DNA of 49,636 nucleotides. Origin: Magnetococcales bacterium. Its GTDB lineage: Bacteria > Pseudomonadota > Magnetococcia > Magnetococcales > Magnetaquicoccaceae. The stretch lies in the NCBI GenBank assembly GCA_015232825.1, contig JADFYY010000005.1, positions 1-49,636 on the forward strand, in the 5' to 3' direction. Below are positions 8,775 to 18,900 of this stretch, in pieces (the first letter of the stretch is position 1; each line of letters opens with the position of its first letter). A program made the translations under genes and the position numbers. Under the pieces are notes generated by a model. The model was not told the DNA's origin, made no database searches, and was given only the letters and a program-made list of their open reading frames with translations.

Positions 8775-8987
8775 ATGTCGCAAATAGTACGGGGTTCGGT
8801 CAAATGGTTTAACAATTCAAAAGGGTTTGGTTTCCTTGCCCCAGAGGATGGCAGCGAAGATGTTTTTGTCCATTTTTCAGCCATTAAATCCGAAGGATTC
8901 AAATCGTTGGAAGAAGGTCAGAAGGTGAAATTCGAGGTGGTGCGCGGACAGAAAGGTCTGCAAGCCGCCAATGTCGAAGCGGCCTGA
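8775..8987 (+). CDS. Cold-shock-domain protein (CspA family)
   Basis: A 70-residue single cold-shock domain of typical length. Both nucleic-acid-binding motifs are intact: RNP1 as K-G-F-G-F and RNP2 as D-V-F-V-H-F, preceded by the V-K-W-F-N strand. It binds single-stranded RNA or DNA in the cytoplasm and acts as an RNA chaperone. A GGAG sits about ten bases before the ATG. The 170-bp upstream region is long for this window and may give an extended leader, as in many csp genes, though I cannot identify a cold-shock box. A strong intrinsic terminator follows within 30 bp, so the gene is monocistronic. Confidence 0.96.
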   Translation: MSQIVRGSVKWFNNSKGFGFLAPEDGSEDVFVHFSAIKSEGFKSLEEGQKVKFEVVRGQKGLQAANVEAA

Positions 8988-9013
8988 TCGTCTCCTGACA
9001 ACCCAATAAAAAA

Positions 9014-9050
9014 ATCGCCCGAAATCTTTGGTTTCGGGCGATTTTTTTTT
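9014..9050 (+). terminator. Intrinsic terminator of the cold-shock gene
   Basis: A perfect 11-bp stem (9014-9024 with 9032-9042; ATCGCCCGAAA against TTTCGGGCGAT) with a 7-base loop is followed by a run of T to 9050. The A tract just upstream of the stem makes it potentially active on both strands. It isolates csp from the hemerythrin-kinase operon that begins at 9125. Confidence 0.95.
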
Positions 9051-9124
9051 GTGTGGCGGACGGTCTCGGAGTAAACTATCCAAAGCATCCGTCAACTCTT
9101 TGCGCGTGGCAAGGAAAACAAACC

Positions 9125-9547
9125 ATGGAGACCCCTCCCATTATCATCTGGAAGTCCCATTTGAGTGTTCAGGTGGCCAGCATCGATGAGGATCATAAAA
9201 AGTTGATCAAAATGATCAACCGCCTCTTCGGTGCGATTTTGTCTGTTGATCCTGAACAGGTTCTTTGGGATATCTTGGCTGAATTGACCGAGTATGTCGT
9301 CGTTCATTTCAAGCGTGAAGAGGAATACATGCGTCGGTTTGATTATCCAGACTTGGTGGTTCACCTGGAAGATCATCAACGGTTGATTGCGGCGACCAGA
9401 CAATTCAAGCTCAATTTGGAATCCGGTCTGGACAGGACTCTTCTTAAAGCAGAAGTTGAAAACTCTTTGCGTGACTGGTTGGTGAACCATATCCTGGGCA
9501 TGGATCATCTTCTGGGGCAATTTTTGAATCAACAAGGCATTCGGTAA
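9125..9547 (+). CDS. Bacteriohemerythrin
   Basis: A 140-residue single-domain protein. The ligand pattern is canonical: W-K...V-A-S-I-D-E-D-H-K-K-L, then H-F-K-R-E-E-E-Y-M, Y-P-D, H-L-E-D-H-Q, and H-I-L-G-M-D-H. It should hold a carboxylate-bridged diiron centre that binds O2. The ATG at 9125 has AAGGA nine bases upstream; the frame opens at 9053 inside the terminator tail, which is not a plausible start. The stop codon directly abuts the ATG of the following 1150-residue hybrid kinase (TAA then ATG with no gap), so both are made from one message. An oxygen input to that kinase, which itself lacks a haem or diiron motif, is a reasonable inference. Confidence 0.92.
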   Translation: METPPIIIWKSHLSVQVASIDEDHKKLIKMINRLFGAILSVDPEQVLWDILAELTEYVVVHFKREEEYMRRFDYPDLVVHLEDHQRLIAATRQFKLNLESGLDRTLLKAEVENSLRDWLVNHILGMDHLLGQFLNQQGIR

Positions 9548-12500
9548 ATGTTTTTTTTAAAGGATCTTTTTATAAAATTTAGCCATTGGCGCATGGGGAG
9601 GATGCTTCAGGAGAGGTTGGCGGAGTTGCAGTTTCAGAAGTCCGCCATGGACCGGCACGCCATTATTTCGGCTACAGATGTCAAGGGTGATATTTTTTAT
9701 GTCAATGATTTATTCGTGGCCATTTCTGGTTATTCCAGAGAGGAGTTGATCGGCAAAAATCATCGCATTATCAATTCTGGTTACCATCCAAAGGAGTATT
9801 TCAAGGAACTTTGGCGTACCATCTCTTCAGGGCAGGTGTGGCATGGAGAGGTCAAGAATCGCAAAAAGGGGGGTGGATATTATTGGGTTAGTGCCACCAT
9901 CGTCCCTTTCATTGGGCCGCATGGAAAACCCGTGCGATATTATTCCCTGCGTACCGACATCACCCGTCAAAAGGAGATGGAGGAGGCAATGGCGCGGCAA
10001 AGCTGTTTTATTCAAGGAATTGCCAATACCATGGGTGAAGGGGTGTTTGCCTTGGACAAGGAGGGTCATTGTACCTATCTGAATGCCACTGGTGAACAAT
10101 TGCTTGGCTGGCCATTGGCTGAAATGGCGCACATCTCCCTCCTTGACTTGATCTGCGGACACCAACTTCCCTTCCAGACGGGTCAAAAGTTGCGTTCAGA
10201 TGATTTTTATTTTACTCGTCGTAATGGCGACCGTTTTCCAGTCAGGCTGGCGGTGGATTCTCTGTTGGATCATCATGGGCAGGTGGTTGGGTCTGTGTGG
10301 GTGTTTCAGGACATCTCCGAAAAAAAACGCAGTGAATCCTTGATCCTGGCCTCGGAAGAGAAATTTCGTACTCTGTTCGAGGCCACTGGGGAGGGGGTTT
10401 TGTTGCTTGGGCGGGATGGCTTGATGGATTGCAATGACAAGGCTGTGGAACTTTTTGGTTGTCAGAATCATGAGGATTTGTTGCGGCGACAGATTCAGGA
10501 GTTCTGGCCAGAGAGACAACCGGATGGGGACTCTTCGATAAGGTTGGCAGAATTCTGGCGAAACAAAGCTTTTGAGGAGGGCTCAGTCTCTTTTGAATGG
10601 CTGTATTGCATGGCCAACGGGAGGGGAGAGTTTCCGGCTGAGGTTTTGCTCAATGCCTTGGCCTTGGAGGGGCAGCCCGCATTGCAGATTGTGGTGCGTG
10701 ACATTACCGCACGCAAGGAGATGGAGGCGCAGTTACATGCGGCCAAGGATGCGGCTGAGGCGGCCAGTCGGGCTAAGGGGGAGTTTCTGGCCAATATGAG
10801 CCATGAAATTCGTACTCCCATGAATGCCATCATCGGTTTGAGCCATCTGTGTCTGCAAACGCCGCTTACCGCTAGACAAAAGGATTACATCCACAAAGTT
10901 CACAACTCTGCCATCTCTTTACTGCGCATTATCAACGATATTCTGGACTTCTCCAAGATCGAGGCTGGAAGGCTGGATATAGAGAGTATCGACTTTACCT
11001 TGGAAGAGGTGTTGGGCAATTTGGCGTCTATTGTCTCCATGAAGGCCCATGAGAAGAATCTGGAGTGCTTGATTGAAACCGCTGCAGATATCCCCCACAG
11101 TCTGGTGGGTGATCCTTTGCGCTTGGGACAGGTTCTGCTCAATCTGACCAATAATGCCATCAAGTTCACGGAAAGCGGTGAAGTGGCAATAATTACTAAA
11201 GTAACCGATATAGACGATAAAAGTATTCGTCTGCACTTTACCATACGGGATACTGGCATTGGTATGACGCCAGAGCAGCAGGTCGGATTGTTTCAGGCGT
11301 TTTCCCAAGCTGATTCCACCATTACCCGCAAGTTTGGCGGTACGGGTTTGGGGTTGGCCATTTCCAAACAGTTGATTGGGTTGATGGGCGGTTCTGTATG
11401 GGTGGAAAGTACCCCTGGAGTGGGCTCTAAATTCATGTTCGATGTTTGTCTGGGGATATCGAGTCGGGTCAATGAGAGGGAGTTGATTCCATCCATCGAT
11501 CTGCGTGGTATGAAGGTATTGGCGGTGGATGACAATGAAAGTGCCCTCACGGTACTTGCCGACTATTTAAGTTCGTTCACCTTTCGAGTGACCAAGGTGC
11601 GAGATGGCAAAGAGGCGATGATTGCACTTCAGAAAGCAGAGTTGGTTGGAGACCCTTATGAGTTGGTGGTGATGGATTACATGATGCCAGAGTTGGATGG
11701 CATCACGGTCGCGGATAGGATCCGTCATTCATTGAATCTCACTCGTCCACCCTTGATCATCATGGCCACGGCGTATGGTGACGATCATGTGATCAAGCGT
11801 GCAATACTCGATAGTGGTATTCATGGCTTTTTGATCAAGCCAATCAACCAAAGCCTGTTGTTTGATACCGTTATGGAGGTGTTTGGCCGGTCTGCACCAG
11901 ATGAACACAAAAGCCGGGATATGCGCCATAGCGGTGGTACGGATTTTCAAGCCGTGTTGTCGGGAGCCAGAATATTATTGGTTGAAGATAACGAAATCAA
12001 TCAACAAGTGGCGCGGGAGTTGTTGGAGAAGGTCAATATTACGGTGCTTATGGCTGAAAATGGCCAAAGGGCCGTGGAAATGGTCGAGGTTCACTCTTTG
12101 GATGGCGTGTTGATGGATGTGCAGATGCCGGTCATGGACGGCATGACGGCAACGCGCCAAATTCGTCAGGATGCGCGTTTTGCCGCCTTGCCGATCCTCG
12201 CCATGACGGCTAATGCCATGTCTTCTGACCGTGATCTCTGCTTAGAAGCAGGCATGCAAGATCATATTGCCAAACCGATTGATCCTGATAAGCTGTATGA
12301 CATTTTATGTCGGTGGATCAAACCGGCCAATCCTCAACCTGTGCCGACAGGTGAGGTGGAGGCTCCCCCTTTGGTTCTGCCAGAGATTTTGGGTATGGAT
12401 ACGCAGGCGGGGTTGAGACGTATGAGTGGGAACCTCGTCGCATACCTGAAATTGCTGGGCCGTTTTCAGAATAACCAAGGTAAAGCGTGTGACGCGATTC

Positions 12501-13000
12501 GTCAGGCTTTGGAGAATCAGGATTTTGACACAGCAGAACGGTTGGCCCACACTTTAAAAGGGGTTTCGGCTACCATTGGGGCCGTAGCCTTGCAAGAGAA
12601 GGCTGGTCAGTTGGAGTTGGCTATGCGAAAATCGCGCAAAAGAGATCGGATCGACCCGTTGTTGCAAGATACTTCTTTGGAATTGATCAGGATCTGTGTC
12701 GCTTTGGATCAGGTGCTGCCTGAAAAAGCGGTCGATCTCCCCCAAGTTTCTTTTGTGGAGGAGACCAAGGAGAGGATTGAGAGGCGTAACGAATTACTGG
12801 GTATGGCATTTCGTCAACTGATGATTTATGATGTTGAAGTGGAAAACACCTTGAGGAAAATACGTACCGTTTCTGGATCCAAAGAGATGTTCGAGTGGTT
12901 GAAGTTGTTGGATGGGCAGGTGGCTAATTATAATTTTGACGCGGCTATCGAAACGTTACAGCAGTGTGCTGCATCTGTTGGTTTGGAATTGACCGAATAA
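9548..13000 (+). CDS. Hybrid histidine kinase, PAS3-HisKA-HATPase-REC2-Hpt
   Basis: A 1150-residue cytoplasmic or peripherally attached kinase with no clear membrane spans. Domains in order: PAS (about 40-140; I-S-G-Y-S-R-E-E-L-I-G-K-N), PAS (150-255), PAS (275-385), HisKA with H419 in M-S-H-E-I-R-T-P-M-N, HATPase_c (520-635; N-L-T-N-N-A-I-K-F and G-T-G-L-G-L-A-I), REC1 with D710, REC2 with D857, and Hpt with H1001 in A-H-T-L-K-G. A further helical segment (1080-1150) ending Y-N-F-D-A-A-I-E-T-L recurs in other kinases of this window. The layout supports an internal His-Asp-His relay like BarA or EvgS. The first PAS and the abutting hemerythrin suggest redox input. No dedicated response regulator with an output domain follows directly; a REC-phosphatase lies 0.6 kb downstream beyond a Uma2 gene. 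Confidence 0.93.
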   Translation: MFFLKDLFIKFSHWRMGRMLQERLAELQFQKSAMDRHAIISATDVKGDIFYVNDLFVAISGYSREELIGKNHRIINSGYHPKEYFKELWRTISSGQVWHGEVKNRKKGGGYYWVSATIVPFIGPHGKPVRYYSLRTDITRQKEMEEAMARQSCFIQGIANTMGEGVFALDKEGHCTYLNATGEQLLGWPLAEMAHISLLDLICGHQLPFQTGQKLRSDDFYFTRRNGDRFPVRLAVDSLLDHHGQVVGSVWVFQDISEKKRSESLILASEEKFRTLFEATGEGVLLLGRDGLMDCNDKAVELFGCQNHEDLLRRQIQEFWPERQPDGDSSIRLAEFWRNKAFEEGSVSFEWLYCMANGRGEFPAEVLLNALALEGQPALQIVVRDITARKEMEAQLHAAKDAAEAASRAKGEFLANMSHEIRTPMNAIIGLSHLCLQTPLTARQKDYIHKVHNSAISLLRIINDILDFSKIEAGRLDIESIDFTLEEVLGNLASIVSMKAHEKNLECLIETAADIPHSLVGDPLRLGQVLLNLTNNAIKFTESGEVAIITKVTDIDDKSIRLHFTIRDTGIGMTPEQQVGLFQAFSQADSTITRKFGGTGLGLAISKQLIGLMGGSVWVESTPGVGSKFMFDVCLGISSRVNERELIPSIDLRGMKVLAVDDNESALTVLADYLSSFTFRVTKVRDGKEAMIALQKAELVGDPYELVVMDYMMPELDGITVADRIRHSLNLTRPPLIIMATAYGDDHVIKRAILDSGIHGFLIKPINQSLLFDTVMEVFGRSAPDEHKSRDMRHSGGTDFQAVLSGARILLVEDNEINQQVARELLEKVNITVLMAENGQRAVEMVEVHSLDGVLMDVQMPVMDGMTATRQIRQDARFAALPILAMTANAMSSDRDLCLEAGMQDHIAKPIDPDKLYDILCRWIKPANPQPVPTGEVEAPPLVLPEILGMDTQAGLRRMSGNLVAYLKLLGRFQNNQGKACDAIRQALENQDFDTAERLAHTLKGVSATIGAVALQEKAGQLELAMRKSRKRDRIDPLLQDTSLELIRICVALDQVLPEKAVDLPQVSFVEETKERIERRNELLGMAFRQLMIYDVEVENTLRKIRTVSGSKEMFEWLKLLDGQVANYNFDAAIETLQQCAASVGLELTE

Positions 13001-13027
13001 TTTGAATGCAAAAAGAAGGATATAGCC

Positions 13028-13645
13028 ATGGCTCTGCAAGCGATTGACGGCATAATAAGCGAGGAAGACTACTTGATAGGAGAGCTTGAGAGTGAAATAA
13101 AGCATGAGTACATTGACGGTCAAGTTTATGCGATGGCGGGAGTTAGTAGGAACCATAGCATTTTAGCAAATACCATTAGTATGGAATTCGGAATCCACTT
13201 AAAAGGAAAACCGTGTAACACTCATCAGTCTGACTTTAAAGTAAAGGTAGGTACAAAATATTTTTACCCAGACATCGTTGTTGAATGTGAAAAAGGCGGA
13301 GACGATTATTACACGGAATCACCCGTGATCATTGTTGAAGTGATATCACCATCAACTCGGATAAGAGATGAAATTACTAAGCTTAGAGCTTATCAGATTA
13401 TCCCATCATTGATTGAATATGTTCTGGTGAGCCAAGATATTGTTCGTGTAATGGTATTGAAGAGGATTAGCGGTGATATTTGGGGTAACAAAATCTATGC
13501 TCTGGGTGACTCAATCTTTTTTGAATCGATTGGATTAACTCTTTCAGTAGAGGAAATCTATGATCGGGTTGATAATGAGGATATGCAAGAATATCTGAAA
13601 AAAAAGGGGGAGGAACAATATTGGGTGGATGGAGTACGAGCTTGA
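13028..13645 (+). CDS. Uma2-family PD-(D/E)XK protein (DUF820)
   Basis: A 205-residue protein with the Uma2 pattern: E-H-E-Y-I-D-G-Q-V-Y-A-M-A-G at the N-terminus, then Y-P-D-I-V-V-E-C and S-P-V-I-I-V-E-V-I-S-P-S-T with R-D-E-I-T-K-L-R-A-Y. The D and E-x-V residues correspond to the nuclease-fold metal site, so a restriction-endonuclease-like activity is possible, but the family has no settled function. The ATG at 13028 has GAAGGA upstream. The gene is visibly richer in A+T than both neighbours and sits between a hybrid kinase and its likely response regulator, which suggests later insertion. Its stop overlaps the next start. Confidence 0.88.
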   Translation: MALQAIDGIISEEDYLIGELESEIKHEYIDGQVYAMAGVSRNHSILANTISMEFGIHLKGKPCNTHQSDFKVKVGTKYFYPDIVVECEKGGDDYYTESPVIIVEVISPSTRIRDEITKLRAYQIIPSLIEYVLVSQDIVRVMVLKRISGDIWGNKIYALGDSIFFESIGLTLSVEEIYDRVDNEDMQEYLKKKGEEQYWVDGVRA

Positions 13646-14778
13646 ATAATAATAATACTAGCAAGCCGATTATTCTTGTTGTTGATGACATTCCTGAGAA
13701 TATCGACGTATTGAAGGGTGCCTTGATGCGGGATTATACGGTTAGACCCGCGCCCAATGGCCTGATTGCCCTGAAGGCGGCCCATATTTCTCCCCATCCA
13801 GATCTGGTGCTGTTGGATATCATGATGCCGGAAATGAATGGCTATGAGGTTTGTCGCAGACTTAAAGCCGATGAGGTAACCCAGCATATTCCGGTGATTT
13901 TTGTCTCTGCCAAGTCTGAAGAGGAGGATGAGTTGGAAGGACTACGATTGGGGGCCGTGGATTATATCACCAAGCCATTCAGTATTCCCATCATTCATGC
14001 CCGCATCAAAACCCATTTGGCTCTACGATCCGCCAGTCTACAGTTGGAAGAGTACAATCAACGTCTTTTGCGCGAACGGGGATTGATTGCGGAGATTATT
14101 CTCAAGATGCGGGATGCGGATACGTTTGATGGGCGCAATGTACGGCATTTGGTCTCTCCGGTTGAGGAGACAGCCGGGGATATGCTTTTTTCGATCTTCA
14201 CCCCGAATGGACGACAGTTCATCATGCTGGGGGATTTCACGGGACATGGTCTTTCTGCGGCCATTGGTGGGCCTCTGGTGACCCATATTTTTAACGATCT
14301 GGCAGGGCATGAGGCTTCTGGCAGTGAAATTATTCATGAGATCAACAAGCATCTCTGCGCCCGTCTGCCAACCGGCATTTTTTTTGCGGCGGCCCTGATC
14401 GAAATTTCATCAGATCGCCAGTACGCTTTTGTTTGGAATGCCGCTTTGCCAGAGGGTCTGTTGATTCGGCAGGGTGGCATTCTGGATCGTTTTGAATCCG
14501 CGCTTCCGCCTTTGGGGATTGTCAAGGAACTAAAAATCGCTGCAGCTACCCATCGGGTCTCTTTGGAAAAGGGGGATCGTTTTTACTTGTTTTCCGATGG
14601 CATCATCGAGGCGGTGAATGGAGCGAGAGAGGTGTTCGGGATGGAGCGACTGGAGACCTTTTTGTTGGAGGTCGCCAGTTCAGGGGATAGTTTGGATGGT
14701 TTGATGACCCTTTTAGCCGAACATGTCGGTTCCACAACTCATGAAGATGACATCACGCTCGTTGAAGTCAGGGCCTGA
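13642..14778 (+). CDS. Response regulator with PP2C/SpoIIE phosphatase output
   Basis: The protein is 378 residues with a receiver domain first (I-I-L-V-V-D-D-I-P, D59 in V-L-L-D-I-M-M-P-E-M-N-G, and the D-Y-I-T-K-P-F lysine), a short coiled linker, and then a SpoIIE-type PP2C phosphatase domain (G-D-M-L-F-S, M-L-G-D-F-T-G-H-G-L-S-A, Y-L-F-S-D-G-I-I-E-A). Metal-binding aspartates are present. RsbU/HsbR-type proteins of this design dephosphorylate an anti-sigma antagonist when the receiver is phosphorylated; no STAS or RsbW partner is in the window. I place the start at the TTG at 13642, which overlaps the Uma2 stop (TTGA) and has GGAG seven bases upstream; the frame opens at 13621. Confidence 0.88.
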   Translation: MNNNNTSKPIILVVDDIPENIDVLKGALMRDYTVRPAPNGLIALKAAHISPHPDLVLLDIMMPEMNGYEVCRRLKADEVTQHIPVIFVSAKSEEEDELEGLRLGAVDYITKPFSIPIIHARIKTHLALRSASLQLEEYNQRLLRERGLIAEIILKMRDADTFDGRNVRHLVSPVEETAGDMLFSIFTPNGRQFIMLGDFTGHGLSAAIGGPLVTHIFNDLAGHEASGSEIIHEINKHLCARLPTGIFFAAALIEISSDRQYAFVWNAALPEGLLIRQGGILDRFESALPPLGIVKELKIAAATHRVSLEKGDRFYLFSDGIIEAVNGAREVFGMERLETFLLEVASSGDSLDGLMTLLAEHVGSTTHEDDITLVEVRA

Positions 14779-14820
14779 CTGAAGGAAAAGGGGGGTGAAA
14801 AAATTTTATTGGCTTTTTGG

Positions 14821-14851
14821 TTGAAAAGGGATTGAATTTTTCATGTACAAT
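14821..14851 (+). promoter_or_regulatory. Possible promoter before the binding-protein/kinase operon
   Basis: TTGAAA at 14821-14826 and TACAAT at 14846-14851 are separated by 19 bases, about 85 bp before the binding-protein start. The boxes are good but the spacing is long for sigma-70, so this is tentative. The gap itself (14779-14935) shows no terminator hairpin. Confidence 0.3.
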
Positions 14852-14935
14852 CGTTAATTTATTGCAGGAGAAGTTCAGCTTTGCCAAGGGGGGTGTATGT
14901 TCACATTAACAAAAATTATGGTGAGGGGCAAAAGT

Positions 14936-15952
14936 ATGAAAATTAATAAACGAATTCGCTCAATTTTGGTCGTAGCAGTTATTGTGGAACTGTTTTCTTT
15001 CACTGCTTGGGGCGGGCAGGATGATATTGATTTTGCGTTGCAAGGGCCCGCTTTTACACCAGGAAAGCCGAATCCGGCTCTTGTCTCACCAGAGTGGATC
15101 AAACAGGGCATTGTCTATCCCAGTGGCGTGAAGGCCGATCTGAGGGTTGAAATGGACCAGAATCTTTATGGTGCCTTGACCCCCATTGTGGAAAATTATG
15201 CCAAGGAAAACAAACTGGTGATTCAGGTCAACAAGGGAACCTGTGGCACCAGTTCCGGTCCTTTATCCAAAAAAGAGTCGGATATGGCGGGATTTTGTTG
15301 CTCTCCAGCCCCCTTTGATCGTCTTCCTGGCATTGTATTTCATACGATTGGGATCGTTCCGACTGTTTTTATCACCCATCCAAACAACCCGATCACGAAT
15401 GTCAGTTTTGGGGAAGTGCAAAAAATATACAGCGGCGAGATTCGCGAGTGGAAAGAACTCTCCGATCCACAAGCCAAAACGTTACAAGGCACGATCCGTC
15501 CTGTGGCACGACTGCATTGTGAAACCCGTCCTGGACACTGGCGCGACATTTTGGATAACAAAAACCTCTTTTTACAACAGACCCATTTTGTTAGCTCGAT
15601 TCCAGACATGGTGGATGCGGTTGCGGCCAATCCGAATGGTTTTGGTTGGGTTTCGCGTTGGGTGGTGGAGGACGCTGCCAACAAGGGACGAGTCAAGTGG
15701 TTGAAATTAAATGGTGTGGATGCAGATGATACCCAAGCAGTCGCGAGTGGAAAATATCCCTATTTCAAGGTGATGGATATGACCACCTGGGAGGGAACCC
15801 CAGCCAATCCAAAGGCAAACCAGTTGATTGATTCCCTGCTGAATCATTTTGATTCCGTGCAGCAAAAGGCGTTTATCGTGCATGCCACGCAATTGCGTCA
15901 GAACGGTTGGTTGTTTGAAGGCAATGAACTGATTGGTAAACCGACCAAATGA
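14936..15952 (+). CDS. PstS-like periplasmic substrate-binding protein
   Basis: A 338-residue exported protein with a signal peptide (MKINKRIRSILVVAVIVELF...TAWG). The body matches the PstS-like phosphate/anion-binding fold: L-T-P-I-V-E-N-Y-A-K-E-N, G-T-C-G-T-S-S-G-P, D-M-A-G-F-C-C-S-P, a hydrophobic strand I-V-P-T-V-F-I, N-P-I-T-N-V-S-F-G-E-V-Q-K-I-Y-S-G, and G-F-G-W-V-S near the second lobe. Unlike typical pst loci, no permease or ATPase genes follow. The next gene, overlapping by ATGA, is a membrane hybrid kinase with a periplasmic domain, so this is likely a ligand sensor subunit for the kinase. The start at 14936 has GAGGGG upstream; an in-frame ATG at 14897 is the alternative. Ligand identity is unknown. 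Confidence 0.82.
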   Translation: MKINKRIRSILVVAVIVELFSFTAWGGQDDIDFALQGPAFTPGKPNPALVSPEWIKQGIVYPSGVKADLRVEMDQNLYGALTPIVENYAKENKLVIQVNKGTCGTSSGPLSKKESDMAGFCCSPAPFDRLPGIVFHTIGIVPTVFITHPNNPITNVSFGEVQKIYSGEIREWKELSDPQAKTLQGTIRPVARLHCETRPGHWRDILDNKNLFLQQTHFVSSIPDMVDAVAANPNGFGWVSRWVVEDAANKGRVKWLKLNGVDADDTQAVASGKYPYFKVMDMTTWEGTPANPKANQLIDSLLNHFDSVQQKAFIVHATQLRQNGWLFEGNELIGKPTK

Positions 15953-18900
15953 CCTTCTCCTTTCCAAGATTAACACTGGCCATCAAGACAGTCTTTTTCG
16001 GCATATTGATCAGTCTGGTGGTCGGTGTGATTTTGGATTATTTCCTTTCCAATATTTTTTTGCATCAGACCTCAATCGCCCTCAACGCTGAACTCAGCCG
16101 TGAAATTCGCTCGGTACGTTTTCGTTTAAAACAGTACAAGAGCCAAATTCCTGCAACAATGGCTCTCCTGGCAGAAAACAAAAGAATGATTCCCTTCGTG
16201 GTCGGTCAGAAGATGGCGCAGGAGGGCCTTATACGCCACAAGCGGCTTCCTCCTTGGCTGCCGTTGGTGGGAGTCTGGCAGAATATGCATGCGGAACTCA
16301 TCTTGCTGTTGAATGCGAATGGGGAGGCGCGAGAGTTCTATTTTCCAGATAAAAAAGGGGTCGATCTTCCGCGTTGGTTGCAAGAATCCTTGCCGTTGAT
16401 CTTTGCCAAGAGTCTTGGCCAATTGCTGGTAAGCGAACAGGATGGGTTGATTCGACTCATCAATACAACGCCTGTGCGTGATTCGGATGGCAAGGTGGTG
16501 GCCCATCTGATGATGATGAGTTCCTTTAATGATCATCTGCTGGAGTCCCTTTTTCCTTTTACAGGATCCGATGATCTCGGCGTTGCGATTGTTGAAGACT
16601 CTCCATCGCGTGTGGTGGCGGATAACCTGCCAGATTCGTTGCAACCGAGTATGCAGGCCGGTCAGAAAGATCAACACGGCATATTGAATGAGGATGGTGA
16701 TTATTTGCTGATTGGCAAGGATTATGACGATGATGGCGATACGGAGTCTCGCATCAAAGTATCCGTTTTTGTCAGCAAAAAACGTGCAGCCCTATTCAGC
16801 GAGCAACTGCTGTCTGTGGAACGCAAGATGCAATTTGCCTTGGCAGCCGTATTGGTGCTGGCTTTTCTGGTCATGGCTTTGCGAAAGGTGAAGCAGATTC
16901 GCGAGTTGACCTTTCGGATGCTTGGTCTCTCCCAAAAAGAGCTTGGGTTTACCTTGAATGTCCATGCGAAGGGAGATGAGTTGGCTATTTTGGAAGATTC
17001 CTTTACCAAGCTTTGGGAAAAGAATCGTTGGACTCATAACTCAAGAAATAATATCAACAAGATACTCCGGTCTGGACTGGAAACTCGTTCCCTAAAGGAG
17101 GAGTTGCAGAAAGATATCGTCTTGGCTCTGGAAGGGTTTAGTGATTTTACTGTGGGGATGGGGGCGATCTTTTTGGTGGATGAGGCCACTCAGGAACTGG
17201 TGATGGTGGCCAGTGTTGGCATGCCCCAGGAGTTATTGAAAAAATGTGATCGGGTTGCCCAGGGGGGGTGCCTTTGTGGTCGCGCATGGGAATCCAGGCA
17301 ACAGATTTTTGCCGATTGTATTGATGAACGTTATGACAACAAGGTTGAGGAAATTCTTCCCCATGGCACCTATTCTCTTCCCATCCTGATCGATAGAGCC
17401 GTGATTGGCGTTTTAGTGGTCTATACGCGAGATGCGCACCCGCATCAGGCCGATGAAGAAGAGTACCTCTGGACCGTTGTCCACACCTTGGCCGGGAGAA
17501 TTGAACGGCACAGAACAGACCAACAGTTGGCTAAAGCCAAGGAGAATGCCGAAAAGGCCAATCTTTCCAAAAGCGAATTTCTTGCCAATATGAGCCATGA
17601 AATTCGTACCCCGATGAACGCCATTACCGGATTGGGTTATTTATTGCTGAAAACCGGGTTGACCAAAAAACAGCGGGATTATATGGAGAAGATTCAATAT
17701 TCTTCGCGCTCTTTGCTTGGCATTTTGAATGATATTCTCGATTTTTCCAAGATTGAGGCCAATAAGTTGGTGTTGGAAGAGGTGGAATTCAGTCTGGAAA
17801 CGGTTCTTGGTAATGTGACCGACTTGATTGTGGCTAAGGCGGCTGACAAGGGGGTTGAGTTTTTTCATTTTATTAATCCCTCCTTGCCAAAAACTTTGAT
17901 TGGAGATCCGTTGCGGCTTGGACAGATTTTGCTTAATCTGGCTACGAATGCGGTTAAGTTTACAGAAAATGGTGAGATCCTCATCACGGTGGAGGAGGAC
18001 CATGCCGACGAGGAGTCGATTTGGTTGAAGTGTTCGGTGCAGGATCAAGGCATTGGTCTCACGGAGGAACAGGTCGGCAAATTGTTTAAGGCGTTTGCGC
18101 AAGCGGACAGTTCCACCACCCGCAAGTATGGTGGAACCGGTCTGGGATTGACCATTTGTGAACGTCTGGTTGGTATGATGGATGGTCAAATCAGCGTCAG
18201 CAGCGAGTTCGGCAAAGGGAGTATTTTTAGCTTCACCGCCCGTTTTGGTCGTGTGGTCAATCCCGTTGATGTGGTCAGGGCTCTGCCTACCCTGGATCGG
18301 ACACGGGTTTTAGTGGTGGATGATAGCGAAACCTCTTGTATGATTTTTCGTGAATTATTACTCTCTTTTTCTGCGCATGTACAGGTGGCTACATTGACCT
18401 CTGGGCAGGAGGCCATCGATGAACTGCAAAGGGCGCAACGATCTGGGGAACCCTCTTATGATCTGATCTTGATGGATTGGCAGATGCCAGGTATGGACGG
18501 GATCGAAACGGTGGAGCGGATCAAGGCGGATCTCCAGTTGGTGAAGCAACCGGCCATCATTATGGTGACGGCCTTTGCCAGGGAAGAGATTCTGGAACAG
18601 GTGGAAAAATGCAACCTAGATGGTTTTCTTGCCAAGCCGGTTTCGCCTTCGGCCTTGCTCAATTCCATTATGGAAGTTTTTCAAATGGATAATCCAGGTG
18701 CCACGTCCAAGGTGGTTGAGTCGAGTGAGCTGGAAGAGCGGTTGAAAGCGAGCATACGGGGTGCGCGGATTTTGCTGGTGGATGACAATGAAATTAATCA
18801 ACAAGTTGGTCGTGAGATTCTGGAGGAGCTTGGTTTGCGGGTTGTTGTGACCAATAGCGGTCGTCAGGCGTTGGCATTGATTGAGCAGGAGACTTTTGAT

